Source: a bacterium (GTDB taxonomy: Bacteria > Vulcanimicrobiota > Xenobia > Xenobiales > Xenobiaceae). Taken from it: DNA of 57,099 nucleotides. Under the pieces are notes generated by a model, which did not search any database, was not told the origin of the DNA, and was given only the letters and a program-made list of their open reading frames with translations. Shown piece after piece: positions 1 through 7,623 of the stretch. The position numbers and the translations under genes are program-made. Location of the stretch: the NCBI GenBank assembly GCA_022839105.1, contig JALHDH010000021.1, positions 1-57,099 of the forward strand, given 5' to 3'. The stretch's first letter is position 1. The number at the start of each line of letters is the position of its first letter.

Positions 1-147
1 GCGGGCCTTGCGCTTGTCACGGCACTCGGGGCAGCGGCTGGGATCGTTCTCCTGGTTGCGCTCGATCTGGAGGGCCTGTTCCAGAACGGTGAAGGTCCAC
101 TCCTTCTTGCAGTCACGGCAGGGGGGCATCAGGCGGTCTTGAAGCAT
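1..147 (-). CDS. Zinc-ribbon domain protein (partial, C-terminus beyond left edge)
   Basis: The reading frame is open to the left edge and gives 49 residues from an ATG. Two CxxC knuckles are visible, one near residue 12 (PPCRDCKKEW) and one near residue 40 (RCPECRDKRKAR), about 25 residues apart. This is the layout of the short zinc-ribbon family in which one metal site is built from two CxxC pairs. Such proteins usually bind zinc and are often nucleic-acid or protein adaptors, but nothing here fixes a specific role. A good promoter lies about 140 bases upstream. The C-terminus is missing, so length and any extra domain are unknown. Confidence 0.75.
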   Translation of the reverse strand, partial: MLQDRLMPPCRDCKKEWTFTVLEQALQIERNQENDPSRCPECRDKRKAR

Positions 148-286
148 TCAGTCTGGCTCCTTGAGGAAGATTTGGCGGGTCGCATGGGCACCGCTGGTCC
201 CAAGCGCCGGAGGCATGCCTGGTCGATTCCGGTCCGGGAACTCCAGGGAGCAGAAGGAATGATCAGCCGACTTCAGGGACGCCAGC

Positions 287-315
287 AGTCTAGCATGGCT
301 GGCTGAAGATGGCAA
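287..315 (-). promoter_or_regulatory. Sigma70-type promoter with extended -10, for the zinc-ribbon gene
   Basis: Read on the minus strand there is a -35 TTGCCA (315 to 310), a 17-base spacer and a -10 TAGACT (292 to 287) preceded by TGC. The predicted transcript starts near 280 and has a leader of about 130 bases before the zinc-ribbon ATG at 147. The call rests on sequence match only. Confidence 0.5.
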
Positions 316-344
316 ATCCCCCGGCGCGCTTTCTTGTCCGGGTC

Positions 345-1610
345 TTATTCGGTTTGGAGGGGAGCCGGCTCGATACCCGCCGGATCCGGGCCTTGGGCCC
401 AGGTGGCGGCCAGGGCCAGCAGGACTTCGACGGTCTGGTCCATCTCCTCGACGGTGGTCCATTCGTAGGGCGAGTGGAAGCTGTGTTGTCCGCTGGACAG
501 GTTCGGGGTGGGCAGGCCCATCTCGGTCAGGCTGGAACCGTCGGTCCCTCCACGGATCGAGGTGCGCCGAGGCGTCAACCCGCAATCGCGCATGGCCTGC
601 ACGGCATAGGCCACGGCCCGGGGTTCGCCCAGCAACCCGTCGCGCATGTTGCGGTACTGGCGACGAACCTCCAACTCGATCCGGGCCTTGGGGTTCTCGG
701 CCCGGAGCGAGACGGCCACGCTCTCGAGCAGGGCCAACTGTTCGGCGAGGGCTTCGGTCTCGAAGTCGCGCAGCAGGACCTTGGCCCAGGCCTCGGCCAC
801 GGAGCCCTCCACATGATAGGGGTGCAGGAATCCCTCGCGGCCGCTGGTGGTCTCCGGCGCCATGGTCTTGTGGGGGAGCCGGGACAGGAACGTCGAGAGG
901 ATCCGGATGGCGTTGACCATCCGCCCCTTGCCGGCGCAGGGATGGGTGTTGACGCCCGTGACCTTCACCGTGACCATGTCCGCCGAGAAGGTCTCCGAAT
1001 CCACCGAACCCAGGCCTTCACCGTCCAGGGTATAGGCCACCTGGGCCCCGATCCGATCCAGGCTCAGGTGGCGGGTTCCGGCCCCGATCTCTTCGTCGCA
1101 GGTGAAGACCAGGCGGATGGTTCCCCGGGGAAGGGAGTCGTCCCGCAACAGGCGCTCGGCGGCCTCGACCAGGGCGGTGACGCCGCACTTGTCGTCGGCT
1201 CCCAGCAGGGTGGTGCCGTCGGTGGTGATCAGGGTGTGCCCGACGACGTCCTTCAGGGCCGGGAATTCGGCCGGACGCAGCACCTTGGTGGGATCCCCGG
1301 GCAGGACCACGTCGCGCCCGTCGTAGTTCGGGTGGACCTGGGGCTTCACGCCGGCACCGGAGGTCTCGGGCGAAGTGTCCACGTGGGCCACCCAGGCCAT
1401 GACGGGGACCCCTTCCCGGTTCCCGGGAATCGTGGCGGTCAGGATGCCGTGCTCGTCGAGCAGGACCTCTTCACAGCCGATTCCCTTGAGTTCCTCGGCC
1501 AGCAGGCGGTTGAACTCGAGCTGGCCCGGACTGGACGGATAGGTGGGGGAATCCTCGACTGCCTGGGTGTCGAGAGCGGCGTAACGGCAGAATCTTTCGA
1601 GAGTGGACAT
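345..1610 (-). CDS. pepT: Peptidase T (tripeptide aminopeptidase), M20 family
   Basis: The 421-residue product matches PepT in length and motifs. PepT is a cytoplasmic di-zinc exopeptidase that removes the N-terminal residue of tripeptides in peptide recycling. Metal-site motifs are present: VAHVDTSPETSG (His76 and Asp78), GADDKCGVTALVEA (Asp139/140) and TCDEEIGAG (Glu173/174). These sit at nearly the same positions as in the E. coli enzyme. A late GGTDGS motif and a C-terminal HSPYEW region with the last His ligand are also visible. It lies 41 bases downstream of the PilZ gene on the same strand, so the two may be cotranscribed. The Shine-Dalgarno before the ATG is weak. Confidence 0.95.
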   Translation of the reverse strand: MSTLERFCRYAALDTQAVEDSPTYPSSPGQLEFNRLLAEELKGIGCEEVLLDEHGILTATIPGNREGVPVMAWVAHVDTSPETSGAGVKPQVHPNYDGRDVVLPGDPTKVLRPAEFPALKDVVGHTLITTDGTTLLGADDKCGVTALVEAAERLLRDDSLPRGTIRLVFTCDEEIGAGTRHLSLDRIGAQVAYTLDGEGLGSVDSETFSADMVTVKVTGVNTHPCAGKGRMVNAIRILSTFLSRLPHKTMAPETTSGREGFLHPYHVEGSVAEAWAKVLLRDFETEALAEQLALLESVAVSLRAENPKARIELEVRRQYRNMRDGLLGEPRAVAYAVQAMRDCGLTPRRTSIRGGTDGSSLTEMGLPTPNLSSGQHSFHSPYEWTTVEEMDQTVEVLLALAATWAQGPDPAGIEPAPLQTE

Positions 1611-1651
1611 GCCCGGGCCGTTCGCGGGCAGGACCCCGAGCCCTTCCTGGT

Positions 1652-2365
1652 TCAGCGCGAGTTCATGCAGCGTTCCAGATAGGTGCGGAGGGCCTTGTCC
1701 TGTTCGGGGGACAGCTCATCGAACCTGAGCTCCACCTGGTGGCGGGCCCCGGGCAGCTCCTGGGATTGCGCCACCCGGGCGGGCAGGTGCAGCGAGGGCA
1801 TTCCGAATTCCAGGGCCAGCCGGACCTGGAAGGCGAGTCCTTCCTCCAGCGGGCGATCCAGGCGGAGTTCCACGGTTTCCAGGGTCAGGTTCGAGGCGTA
1901 TCTTTCGGCCATCCAAGGCCCTTCGGACTTCTCGCGAAGGGCCACCGGAAGCATCCGGTTGAAGCGATATCGCTTCAACCGCCCCTCCCTGGAGAAGGTG
2001 TCGAGGATCTCTTCCACCGTCAGGCGATGCTCGTCTTCCAGGGCGGTGAACTCCAGCCCGTGGTTCCAGGTGCCCCCCAGGAGGTACTTGCGCCAGGCCA
2101 CCCGACAGCGGAAATCCAGGACCTCGGCCCGGGTTCCGAAGCCCTCCAGGGGAAGCTTCAGCCGGAACTCGGTCTCGGGAGGCAGGTCCCGATGGCAGTT
2201 GATGCCCAGGCCCCCGCACGAGAGGTCCACCACATGCAGATAGAAGACCTCGGGGTCTCCGGGTTGCAGGTACAGCTCGCACTGGAGGGTCTTGTTGATG
2301 GGCCAGGGAGCTCGGAAGTGTTCGCGACGTTCGGCTCCGGTTGCTGGGACATTGGGCTGTTCCAT
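1652..2365 (-). CDS. PilZ domain protein (possible c-di-GMP receptor)
   Basis: The 237-residue product starts at the MEQPNV methionine; a longer frame upstream would run into the divergent speA leader. The N-terminal half holds both PilZ signature motifs: RREHFR (RxxxR, near residues 13-18) and DLSCGGLG (D/NxSxxG, near residue 49). These bind c-di-GMP in the family. The C-terminal half (about residues 130-237) is a second beta-rich segment that may be a degenerate PilZ or YcgR-like partner domain. No membrane segment is seen, so the protein is probably cytoplasmic. A link to motility or pili is plausible given the pilin genes elsewhere in the window but is inference. The gene contains a 26-base perfect palindrome. 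Confidence 0.85.
   Translation of the reverse strand: MEQPNVPATGAERREHFRAPWPINKTLQCELYLQPGDPEVFYLHVVDLSCGGLGINCHRDLPPETEFRLKLPLEGFGTRAEVLDFRCRVAWRKYLLGGTWNHGLEFTALEDEHRLTVEEILDTFSREGRLKRYRFNRMLPVALREKSEGPWMAERYASNLTLETVELRLDRPLEEGLAFQVRLALEFGMPSLHLPARVAQSQELPGARHQVELRFDELSPEQDKALRTYLERCMNSR
1956..1981. repeat. 26-bp perfect palindrome inside the PilZ gene
   Basis: The two 13-base arms (CGGTTGAAGCGAT and its exact reverse complement) are joined without a spacer. In the gene the palindrome encodes part of the RLKRYRFNRM segment near the domain boundary. It could be a binding site for a dimeric protein, a cruciform or hairpin former, or chance. Confidence 0.8.
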
Positions 2366-2550
2366 GGGGCTTGACCTCGGGCGGGCTCCGGGCTTCAACC
2401 GGGGATGGCTTCTTCCCAATTCCCCGCCTGGGGCGGGAAGCCCTGGCGCGGATTCCGCCTGTTCGGGGGCCGGGCGGGGCGGGAGCCACACAGGCTCCGG
2501 GACCCTCGAGCGCGAACCGTGCCCTCCATCCAAACCAGAGAGGAACCGTC

Positions 2551-4482
2551 ATGAGCCAGACCCCCGGCGAAGCCTGGAACATCGAGGACAGCGAGGAGCT
2601 GTACCGGATCCGCGATTGGGGAGACCCCTACTTCTCGATCAATTCGGCGGGCCATGTGGTGGTCTCGCCGCAGGGCGAGCGGGGGGGCTCCCTGGACCTG
2701 CACGAACTGGTAGGGGCCCTGCAGGCCCGGAATCTCGGCCTGCCTTTGTTGATCCGCTTCCCGGACATCCTGCAGGACCGGATCGATCGACTGAATTCGG
2801 CCTTTTCCCGTGCCATCGCGCGTTATGGTTATCAGGGCACCTACCGTGGGGTCTTCCCCGTCAAGTGCAATCAGCAGCGCCACCTGGTCGAGAGCCTGGT
2901 CCGCTTCGGTCAGCGACATCAGTTCGGCCTGGAGGCCGGCTCCAAGCCCGAGCTCCTGATCGCCCTGGCCACGCTGAACACCCCGGGGGCTTTGTTGGTC
3001 TGCAACGGCTACAAGGACCGCGAGTACCTGGAGACCGCGGTGCTGGCCCAGCGTCTGGGGAAGACGGTCCTGGTGGTCCTCGAGCAGCTCGACGAGGTGC
3101 GTCAGATCATCCAGGTCGTGGGCGAACTCGGAGTCATGCCTCGCCTGGGCATCCGAGCCAAGCTGGCCACCCGAGGGGAGGGCCGCTGGGGGACCTCGGT
3201 TGGGGAACGCGCCAAGTTCGGCCTTTCCGTCCCGGAGATCGTCCAGGCCGTCGAGATGCTTCGCCAGGCAGGCCTCCTGGAGTGCCTGCAACTGCTGCAC
3301 TTCCATATCGGCTCGCAGGTCTCGTCGATCGGGGTGATCAAGAGCGCCCTGCGCGAGGCCAGCCGGATCTACGTCGAGCTGGCTCGTATGGGGGCCCCGA
3401 TGCGCTATCTGGATGTCGGGGGTGGGCTGGCCGTGGACTATGACGGTTCGCGCACCAACTTCTACGCCTCCAAGAACTACAACATCCAGAACTATGCCAA
3501 CGACGTGGTGGCGGAGGTCAACGACGCCTGCAGCCAGGCAGGCCTGCCCGTTCCGGTCCTGATCAGCGAGAGCGGCCGGGCGGTCGCCTCCCATCAGGCG
3601 GTGCTGGTCTTCGACGTGTTGGGTTCAAGCCAGGTCGGAGGGGGGCAGCCGCCCGAGCCCGATTCCCAGGCTCACCGGATCCTGATCAACCTCTACGAGA
3701 CCTGGGCGGGGATCACGCCGGAGAACTATCAGGAGGCCTACCACGATGCCCTCCAGTTCAAGGAGGAATCGGTCAGCGCCTTCCAGCACGGCCTGCTCTC
3801 GTTGGCGGGAAGGGCCCAGGCGGAGAGGCTGTACTGGGCGTGTTGTCAGAAGATTCGGGACATCGTTCGGGGGCTGGAGGAGGTTCCCGAGGAGCTCGAC
3901 GATCTGGAGAAGGACCTCTCGGCGATCTACTACGTGAACCTGTCCGTCTTCCAGTCCGCCCCGGACGCCTGGGCGATCGATCAGCTCTTCCCGATCATGC
4001 CGATCCACCGCCTGGGAGAGGAGCCCGTGGAACGGGTCACCCTGGCTGACCTGACCTGTGATTCGGACGGCAAGATCGACAAGTTCATCGACCTCAAGGA
4101 CGTCAAGTCTCTCCTGGAGGTCCATCCCCTGAAGCCCACATCGGATCCCGCCAGCCGCCTGCCCCACGAGCCCTATCTCCTGGGGATGTTCCTGACCGGG
4201 GCCTATCAGGAAATCATGGGCAACCTGCACAACCTCTTCGGCGACACCAACGCCGTTCATATCCGGCTGACCCCCCAGGGCTACCAGATCCAGCATGTCG
4301 TGAGGGGGGACACCATGCGCGAGGTGCTGGGCTATGTCCAGTACAATTCCGAGGATCTTCTCGAGGAGATGCGCCAGCAGAGCGAGCGGGCCCTTTCGGA
4401 AGGCAGCATCAGCCTGGACGAGTCCCAGCGTCTGCTGCAGAACTACGAGGCCAGCCTGAGCCGCTACACCTACCTCTCCTGA
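2551..4482 (+). CDS. speA: Biosynthetic arginine decarboxylase
   Basis: The 643-residue product has the length and order of biosynthetic ADC: an alanine-racemase-like PLP barrel followed by a C-terminal beta domain with a helical bundle. It converts arginine to agmatine and CO2, the first step of the agmatine route to putrescine and spermidine. The PLP lysine is Lys105 in GVFPVKCNQQR. LHFHIGSQ and the ISESGRAVASHQAV segment are also family landmarks. The ATG at 2551 follows GAGAGGAACCGTC, a good ribosome site. The gene is divergent from the PilZ gene and is closed by a strong hairpin directly after the stop. Confidence 0.96.
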   Translation: MSQTPGEAWNIEDSEELYRIRDWGDPYFSINSAGHVVVSPQGERGGSLDLHELVGALQARNLGLPLLIRFPDILQDRIDRLNSAFSRAIARYGYQGTYRGVFPVKCNQQRHLVESLVRFGQRHQFGLEAGSKPELLIALATLNTPGALLVCNGYKDREYLETAVLAQRLGKTVLVVLEQLDEVRQIIQVVGELGVMPRLGIRAKLATRGEGRWGTSVGERAKFGLSVPEIVQAVEMLRQAGLLECLQLLHFHIGSQVSSIGVIKSALREASRIYVELARMGAPMRYLDVGGGLAVDYDGSRTNFYASKNYNIQNYANDVVAEVNDACSQAGLPVPVLISESGRAVASHQAVLVFDVLGSSQVGGGQPPEPDSQAHRILINLYETWAGITPENYQEAYHDALQFKEESVSAFQHGLLSLAGRAQAERLYWACCQKIRDIVRGLEEVPEELDDLEKDLSAIYYVNLSVFQSAPDAWAIDQLFPIMPIHRLGEEPVERVTLADLTCDSDGKIDKFIDLKDVKSLLEVHPLKPTSDPASRLPHEPYLLGMFLTGAYQEIMGNLHNLFGDTNAVHIRLTPQGYQIQHVVRGDTMREVLGYVQYNSEDLLEEMRQQSERALSEGSISLDESQRLLQNYEASLSRYTYLS

Positions 4483-4489
4483 AAGAAGA

Positions 4490-4517
4490 ACCGGGCTGCC
4501 CTGCAGGGCAGCCCGGT
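4490..4517. terminator. Palindromic terminator hairpin between speA and the protease gene
   Basis: This is a perfect 28-base inverted repeat (ACCGGGCTGCCCTG and its complement) lying 7 bases after the speA stop, between two convergent genes. A purine-rich AAAGAAGAA precedes it, which reads as a U-containing tail on the minus strand. It probably acts in both directions. Confidence 0.75.
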
Positions 4518-4547
4518 CCACTCAGGCCTGGAGAGCCCGCAAGCCGA

Positions 4548-6035
4548 TCAGGCGGTGGGCTTCTCGGTGGTCTCGTACTCCATCGTGATCGCCTTGGCCA
4601 CGTTCAGACGGGCGCCGGTCGAGACCTTGCCCTGGAGGCTGTCCAGCTTGTCGGCACCCTCCAGGAGGCGGGTCTTGATCTCGTCGTTGGACATGGTGGG
4701 GTCCGAGGCCAGCAGCAGGCCTGCGGCTCCGGCCACGTGGGGCGTGGCCATGGAGGTGCCGCTCTTGTTGGCGTAGCCACCGCCCGGGATGGTCGAGTAG
4801 ATGTCCACGCCCGGAGCGGCGACCTCGACCGACTTCTCGCCATAGCACGAGAAGCTGGCCAGCTTGTCGTTGCGGTCGGTGGCGGCCACGGCGACCTTGT
4901 TGGGCAGGTCATAGGAGCTGGGGTAGTGGGGGCGCACGTCGTTGTCGGCGCGGGAGTTTCCGGCGGCCATGATGTGCAGTGCCGGGGAGTTGGCGAAGGC
5001 GTCCCGGATGGCCGGGTCGGCGGCTCCGCCGCCCCAGGAGTTCGAGGTGATCCGGGCGCCGTTCTTGGTGGCATACAGGATGCCCCGAACGATGGCGGCC
5101 GAGTTCGTCGAACCGGCGTCGCTGAAGATCTTGACCGGCATGATGCGGGCCCGCCAGTTCACGCCCACCACGCCCTGGTCGTTGTTGCCCTCGGCCGCGA
5201 TGCTGCCGGCGCAGTGGGTCCCGTGAGAATGGCCGTCCATGGGGTCGCCGTTGTTGGCGAAGGCGTTGTAGCCGTAGACATCGTCGATCACGCCGTTGCC
5301 GTCGTTGTCGATGCCATCCCCGGCGATCTCGCCCGGATTGACCCAGATGTTGTTGACCAGGTCGGGGTGCTTGTAGTCGACGCCGGTGTCGATCACGGCG
5401 ATGATCGGGCCGTTGGGATCCCCGGTGGTCACGGCCCAGGCCTCAGGAGCGTCGATGTCGGCGTTCGGCGTTCCCCCCTTCTGGCCGGTGTTGTGCAGCC
5501 CCCACAACTCGGGCTTGAGGTCGTTGGGGACCTTGGGGGAATCCGGCGAGGCGCCCTGCGGGGCCACCGAGGCGTTCTCAGCAGGCGGATCGTCCAGAGT
5601 GTATACGTTGTTGGGCATCACGTACTCGACGCGGGGATCCTGCTGCATGGCCGCCAGCGCCTGGGCCGTCGTCATCCCTTCGGGAAGCTTCAGGTGCAGC
5701 ATCTCGCCCTTGAAGTTCTGGTAGATCTCCTTGGGGAACTCAAAGCGCTCGAGAACCGTGGCGCCGAAGCGCTGGGCGAAGCTGTTCTGGCTCTTGGTCG
5801 GGGGCTGGCTCTTCAGCTTGACCAGGACCTCGCCCGGGACGTGCTCGCCCAGTTCGGCTTCCAGATTCGCGGCCTCCGGGGCCGTGGCCGCCAGGAGCCG
5901 CTCCAGGGAGCTCTGGGGACGCACCTCGACGGAGTCGGAGGCGACCTGCGCCGAGGCTGGAGTCGTCACCGGGGCGGGCAGACCGGCCTGGGGCCGGGCC
6001 GAGGAGATGGAAGTCGAGCGGATCTCGGGAATCAT
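4548..6035 (-). CDS. Subtilisin-like serine protease (S8) with N-terminal propeptide-like domain
   Basis: The 495-residue product starts at MIPEIR, where AAGGAGG sits 4 bases before the ATG; an upstream in-frame ATG lacks such a site. The S8 triad is complete: Asp216 (AVIDTGVD), His271 (HGTHCAG) and Ser428 (SGTSMATPH), with oxyanion Asn360 (AAGN). Residues about 66-145 resemble the inhibitor I9-type propeptide (PGEVLVKL to PRVEYVMPNN). Family members are secreted or intracellular endopeptidases. No hydrophobic signal peptide is visible: the first 60 residues are Ser/Pro/Ala-rich and contain DSVEV at 34-38, a motif echoed in the GH13 protein further on. The promoter layout closely matches that of the nuclease gene at 24.5 kb. 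Confidence 0.93.
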   Translation of the reverse strand: MIPEIRSTSISSARPQAGLPAPVTTPASAQVASDSVEVRPQSSLERLLAATAPEAANLEAELGEHVPGEVLVKLKSQPPTKSQNSFAQRFGATVLERFEFPKEIYQNFKGEMLHLKLPEGMTTAQALAAMQQDPRVEYVMPNNVYTLDDPPAENASVAPQGASPDSPKVPNDLKPELWGLHNTGQKGGTPNADIDAPEAWAVTTGDPNGPIIAVIDTGVDYKHPDLVNNIWVNPGEIAGDGIDNDGNGVIDDVYGYNAFANNGDPMDGHSHGTHCAGSIAAEGNNDQGVVGVNWRARIMPVKIFSDAGSTNSAAIVRGILYATKNGARITSNSWGGGAADPAIRDAFANSPALHIMAAGNSRADNDVRPHYPSSYDLPNKVAVAATDRNDKLASFSCYGEKSVEVAAPGVDIYSTIPGGGYANKSGTSMATPHVAGAAGLLLASDPTMSNDEIKTRLLEGADKLDSLQGKVSTGARLNVAKAITMEYETTEKPTA

Positions 6036-6069
6036 GAAGCCTCCTTGGGCGCAGTTCGCCTTTGTCCTG

Positions 6070-6114
6070 ATCATAGACAACCGGCCTCTTTGGCATGTGA
6101 GCGTTCTGTGAACA
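6070..6114 (-). promoter_or_regulatory. Putative activator-dependent promoter of the protease gene
   Basis: On the minus strand there is TGTTCACA (6114 to 6107), exactly 31 bases, then a -10 TATGAT (6075 to 6070), about 35 bases before the ATG. The -35 position (ACATGC at 17 bases) is poor. The same motif, spacing and leader length recur before the nuclease gene (24556-24600). This suggests an activator site, but no regulator is identified. Confidence 0.45.
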
Positions 6115-6147
6115 GATGGCCCAGGTCCTTCGTCTGGAAAAGAAACA

Positions 6148-6183
6148 ACCCCTGCCGGTCGGGGGGGGGCACCCGGCAGGGGT
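6148..6183 (-). terminator. Rho-independent terminator downstream of adenosine deaminase
   Basis: An 11-bp GC-rich stem (ACCCCTGCCGG with its complement) and a 14-base loop are followed on the minus strand by TTGTTTCTTTTCC. That is a classic intrinsic terminator for transcripts coming from the add gene. Confidence 0.85.
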
Positions 6184-6227
6184 CGCTTGCGGGACCATCA
6201 TAGCATCCGGAGTCGTTGGCCGCCCAG

Positions 6228-6263
6228 AGGACATCCGTCCTGTTCGGGCCGTCCGGATGTCCT
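6228..6263 (-). other. Hairpin just after the add stop codon
   Basis: A 10-bp inverted repeat (AGGACATCCG and its complement) with a 16-base loop begins 12 bases past the add stop. It lacks a U-tract. It may stabilise the 3' end or be a pause site ahead of the stronger terminator at 6148-6183. Confidence 0.45.
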
Positions 6264-6275
6264 GGGAGGAATGTC

Positions 6276-7508
6276 CTATCTGGTGGACATCTGGGGGGGG
6301 TGGCTGGCCTGCCAGCGTTCGATCACCCGGTCGTAGTGGTCGATGATCTGACGCACGAAGCGGCGGCGCTCGTTGTAGGGGCCCGGGAAGAAACTGCGCT
6401 TGAATCCATAGATGATGGTGTTGCGCAGTTGCTTGAGATCCATCCCGAAGGCCTCGATGGCCAACTGCAGCTCTCGCGAGACGGTCGTGTGGCTGACCAG
6501 GCGATTGTCGGTGCACAGGGTGGCCGAGAGGTTCTCGGCCAGCATGCGGCCCAGCACGTGGTTCTTCACCGTCTTGATGGTGGGATTCGTCTGGAGGTTG
6601 GAGGTGATGCAGACCTCGATGGTGATCCGCCGGTCGGCGATGTAGCGCGCCAGGCGGCGGACGTATTCCTCGGGATCGACCACTCCCGGACCGCAGAGTT
6701 CGGGCGAGAAGAGGTGGTACCCGTGTCCGATGCGGTCGGCGTGCAGGTCGGTGATGGCCTGGAAGATGCTCTCCGGGCCGTAGGCTTCTCCGGCGTGCAC
6801 GGTCTTGTGCATGAAGCTCCGGTGGGCGAAGTCGTAGGCCTCCTGGTGGTCGCTGGCGGGGTAGCCATCCTCGCGGCCGGCCAGGTCGAAGCCCACGATG
6901 GGCAGGCCCTCCTCGTCCCGGGCCCGGACGGCGGCGCGGGCCAGCTCCAGGGAGGCCAGCCCGAAGACCTGCTCGGGGGGGGCTTCCTGGAAGGTGTCCA
7001 CGATCCGTGCGAACCAGTCCGAGAACCCGCGGGTGAAGAAGCGCATGGCGCAGACGATGATGCCGTAATGGAAGGCAGGTTCACCCTGTTCGGCGACGGC
7101 AGGCGACAGGCGATGCTCGTCCTGGGCCCTGCGCAGGCCGCGATCGACGGCCCGAAGCACCTCACGGAAGGAGAAGTCCTTGTGGGTGTGCAGTTGAGGA
7201 GCGAAGCGCACCTCGATGTAGCGGACGCCCTCGTCGATATTGTCCCAGGCCAGCTCGTAGGCGATGCGCTCCAGGGCTTCGGCGTCCTTCATGACGGCCC
7301 CGGTGAGGGCAAAGCCGTGGAGGTACTCGGCCAGGCTGGCGTAGTGGGGGCGGAAGACCAGTTCGTTGAGACCTTCAACCGTCTCGGAGGGGAGCTTCAC
7401 CCCCCGCTCGCGGGCCAGCTCGATGAGGGTCGACTCGCGTAGCGAGCCGTCGAGATGGACGTGCAGGTCGGTCTTGGGGAGGGCGCGGATCACATCAAGG
7501 GGTAGCAT
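6276..7508 (-). CDS. add: Adenosine deaminase family protein
   Basis: The 410-residue product is an amidohydrolase that deaminates adenosine (or 2'-deoxyadenosine) to inosine in purine salvage. The N-terminal metal motif is KTDLHVHLDGS (His17 and His19). The catalytic AGE motif (HAGEAYGPES), RIGHGYH and the C-terminal LCTDNRLVS follow in the right order. The last motif has TDN where the E. coli and mammalian enzymes have TDD; I recall this variant from other bacterial members, so activity on adenosine is likely but not certain. It is longer than the usual 330-350 residues, with an extended C-terminal tail. GGAGG lies 6 bases before the ATG. gnd lies 115 bases upstream on the same strand, and a strong terminator follows. 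Confidence 0.88.
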   Translation of the reverse strand: MLPLDVIRALPKTDLHVHLDGSLRESTLIELARERGVKLPSETVEGLNELVFRPHYASLAEYLHGFALTGAVMKDAEALERIAYELAWDNIDEGVRYIEVRFAPQLHTHKDFSFREVLRAVDRGLRRAQDEHRLSPAVAEQGEPAFHYGIIVCAMRFFTRGFSDWFARIVDTFQEAPPEQVFGLASLELARAAVRARDEEGLPIVGFDLAGREDGYPASDHQEAYDFAHRSFMHKTVHAGEAYGPESIFQAITDLHADRIGHGYHLFSPELCGPGVVDPEEYVRRLARYIADRRITIEVCITSNLQTNPTIKTVKNHVLGRMLAENLSATLCTDNRLVSHTTVSRELQLAIEAFGMDLKQLRNTIIYGFKRSFFPGPYNERRRFVRQIIDHYDRVIERWQASHPPQMSTR

Positions 7509-7623
7509 TTCAAACCTCCAACGGTCTGGTGCGGTTCTAAGCCCGAACCGGCAATTCCTCTGGCTTGCAGGGGGTACTGGGGGAATCCTCCGAGGGCCCG
7601 TCCGGTTCCCCGAGGTCCAGGTT

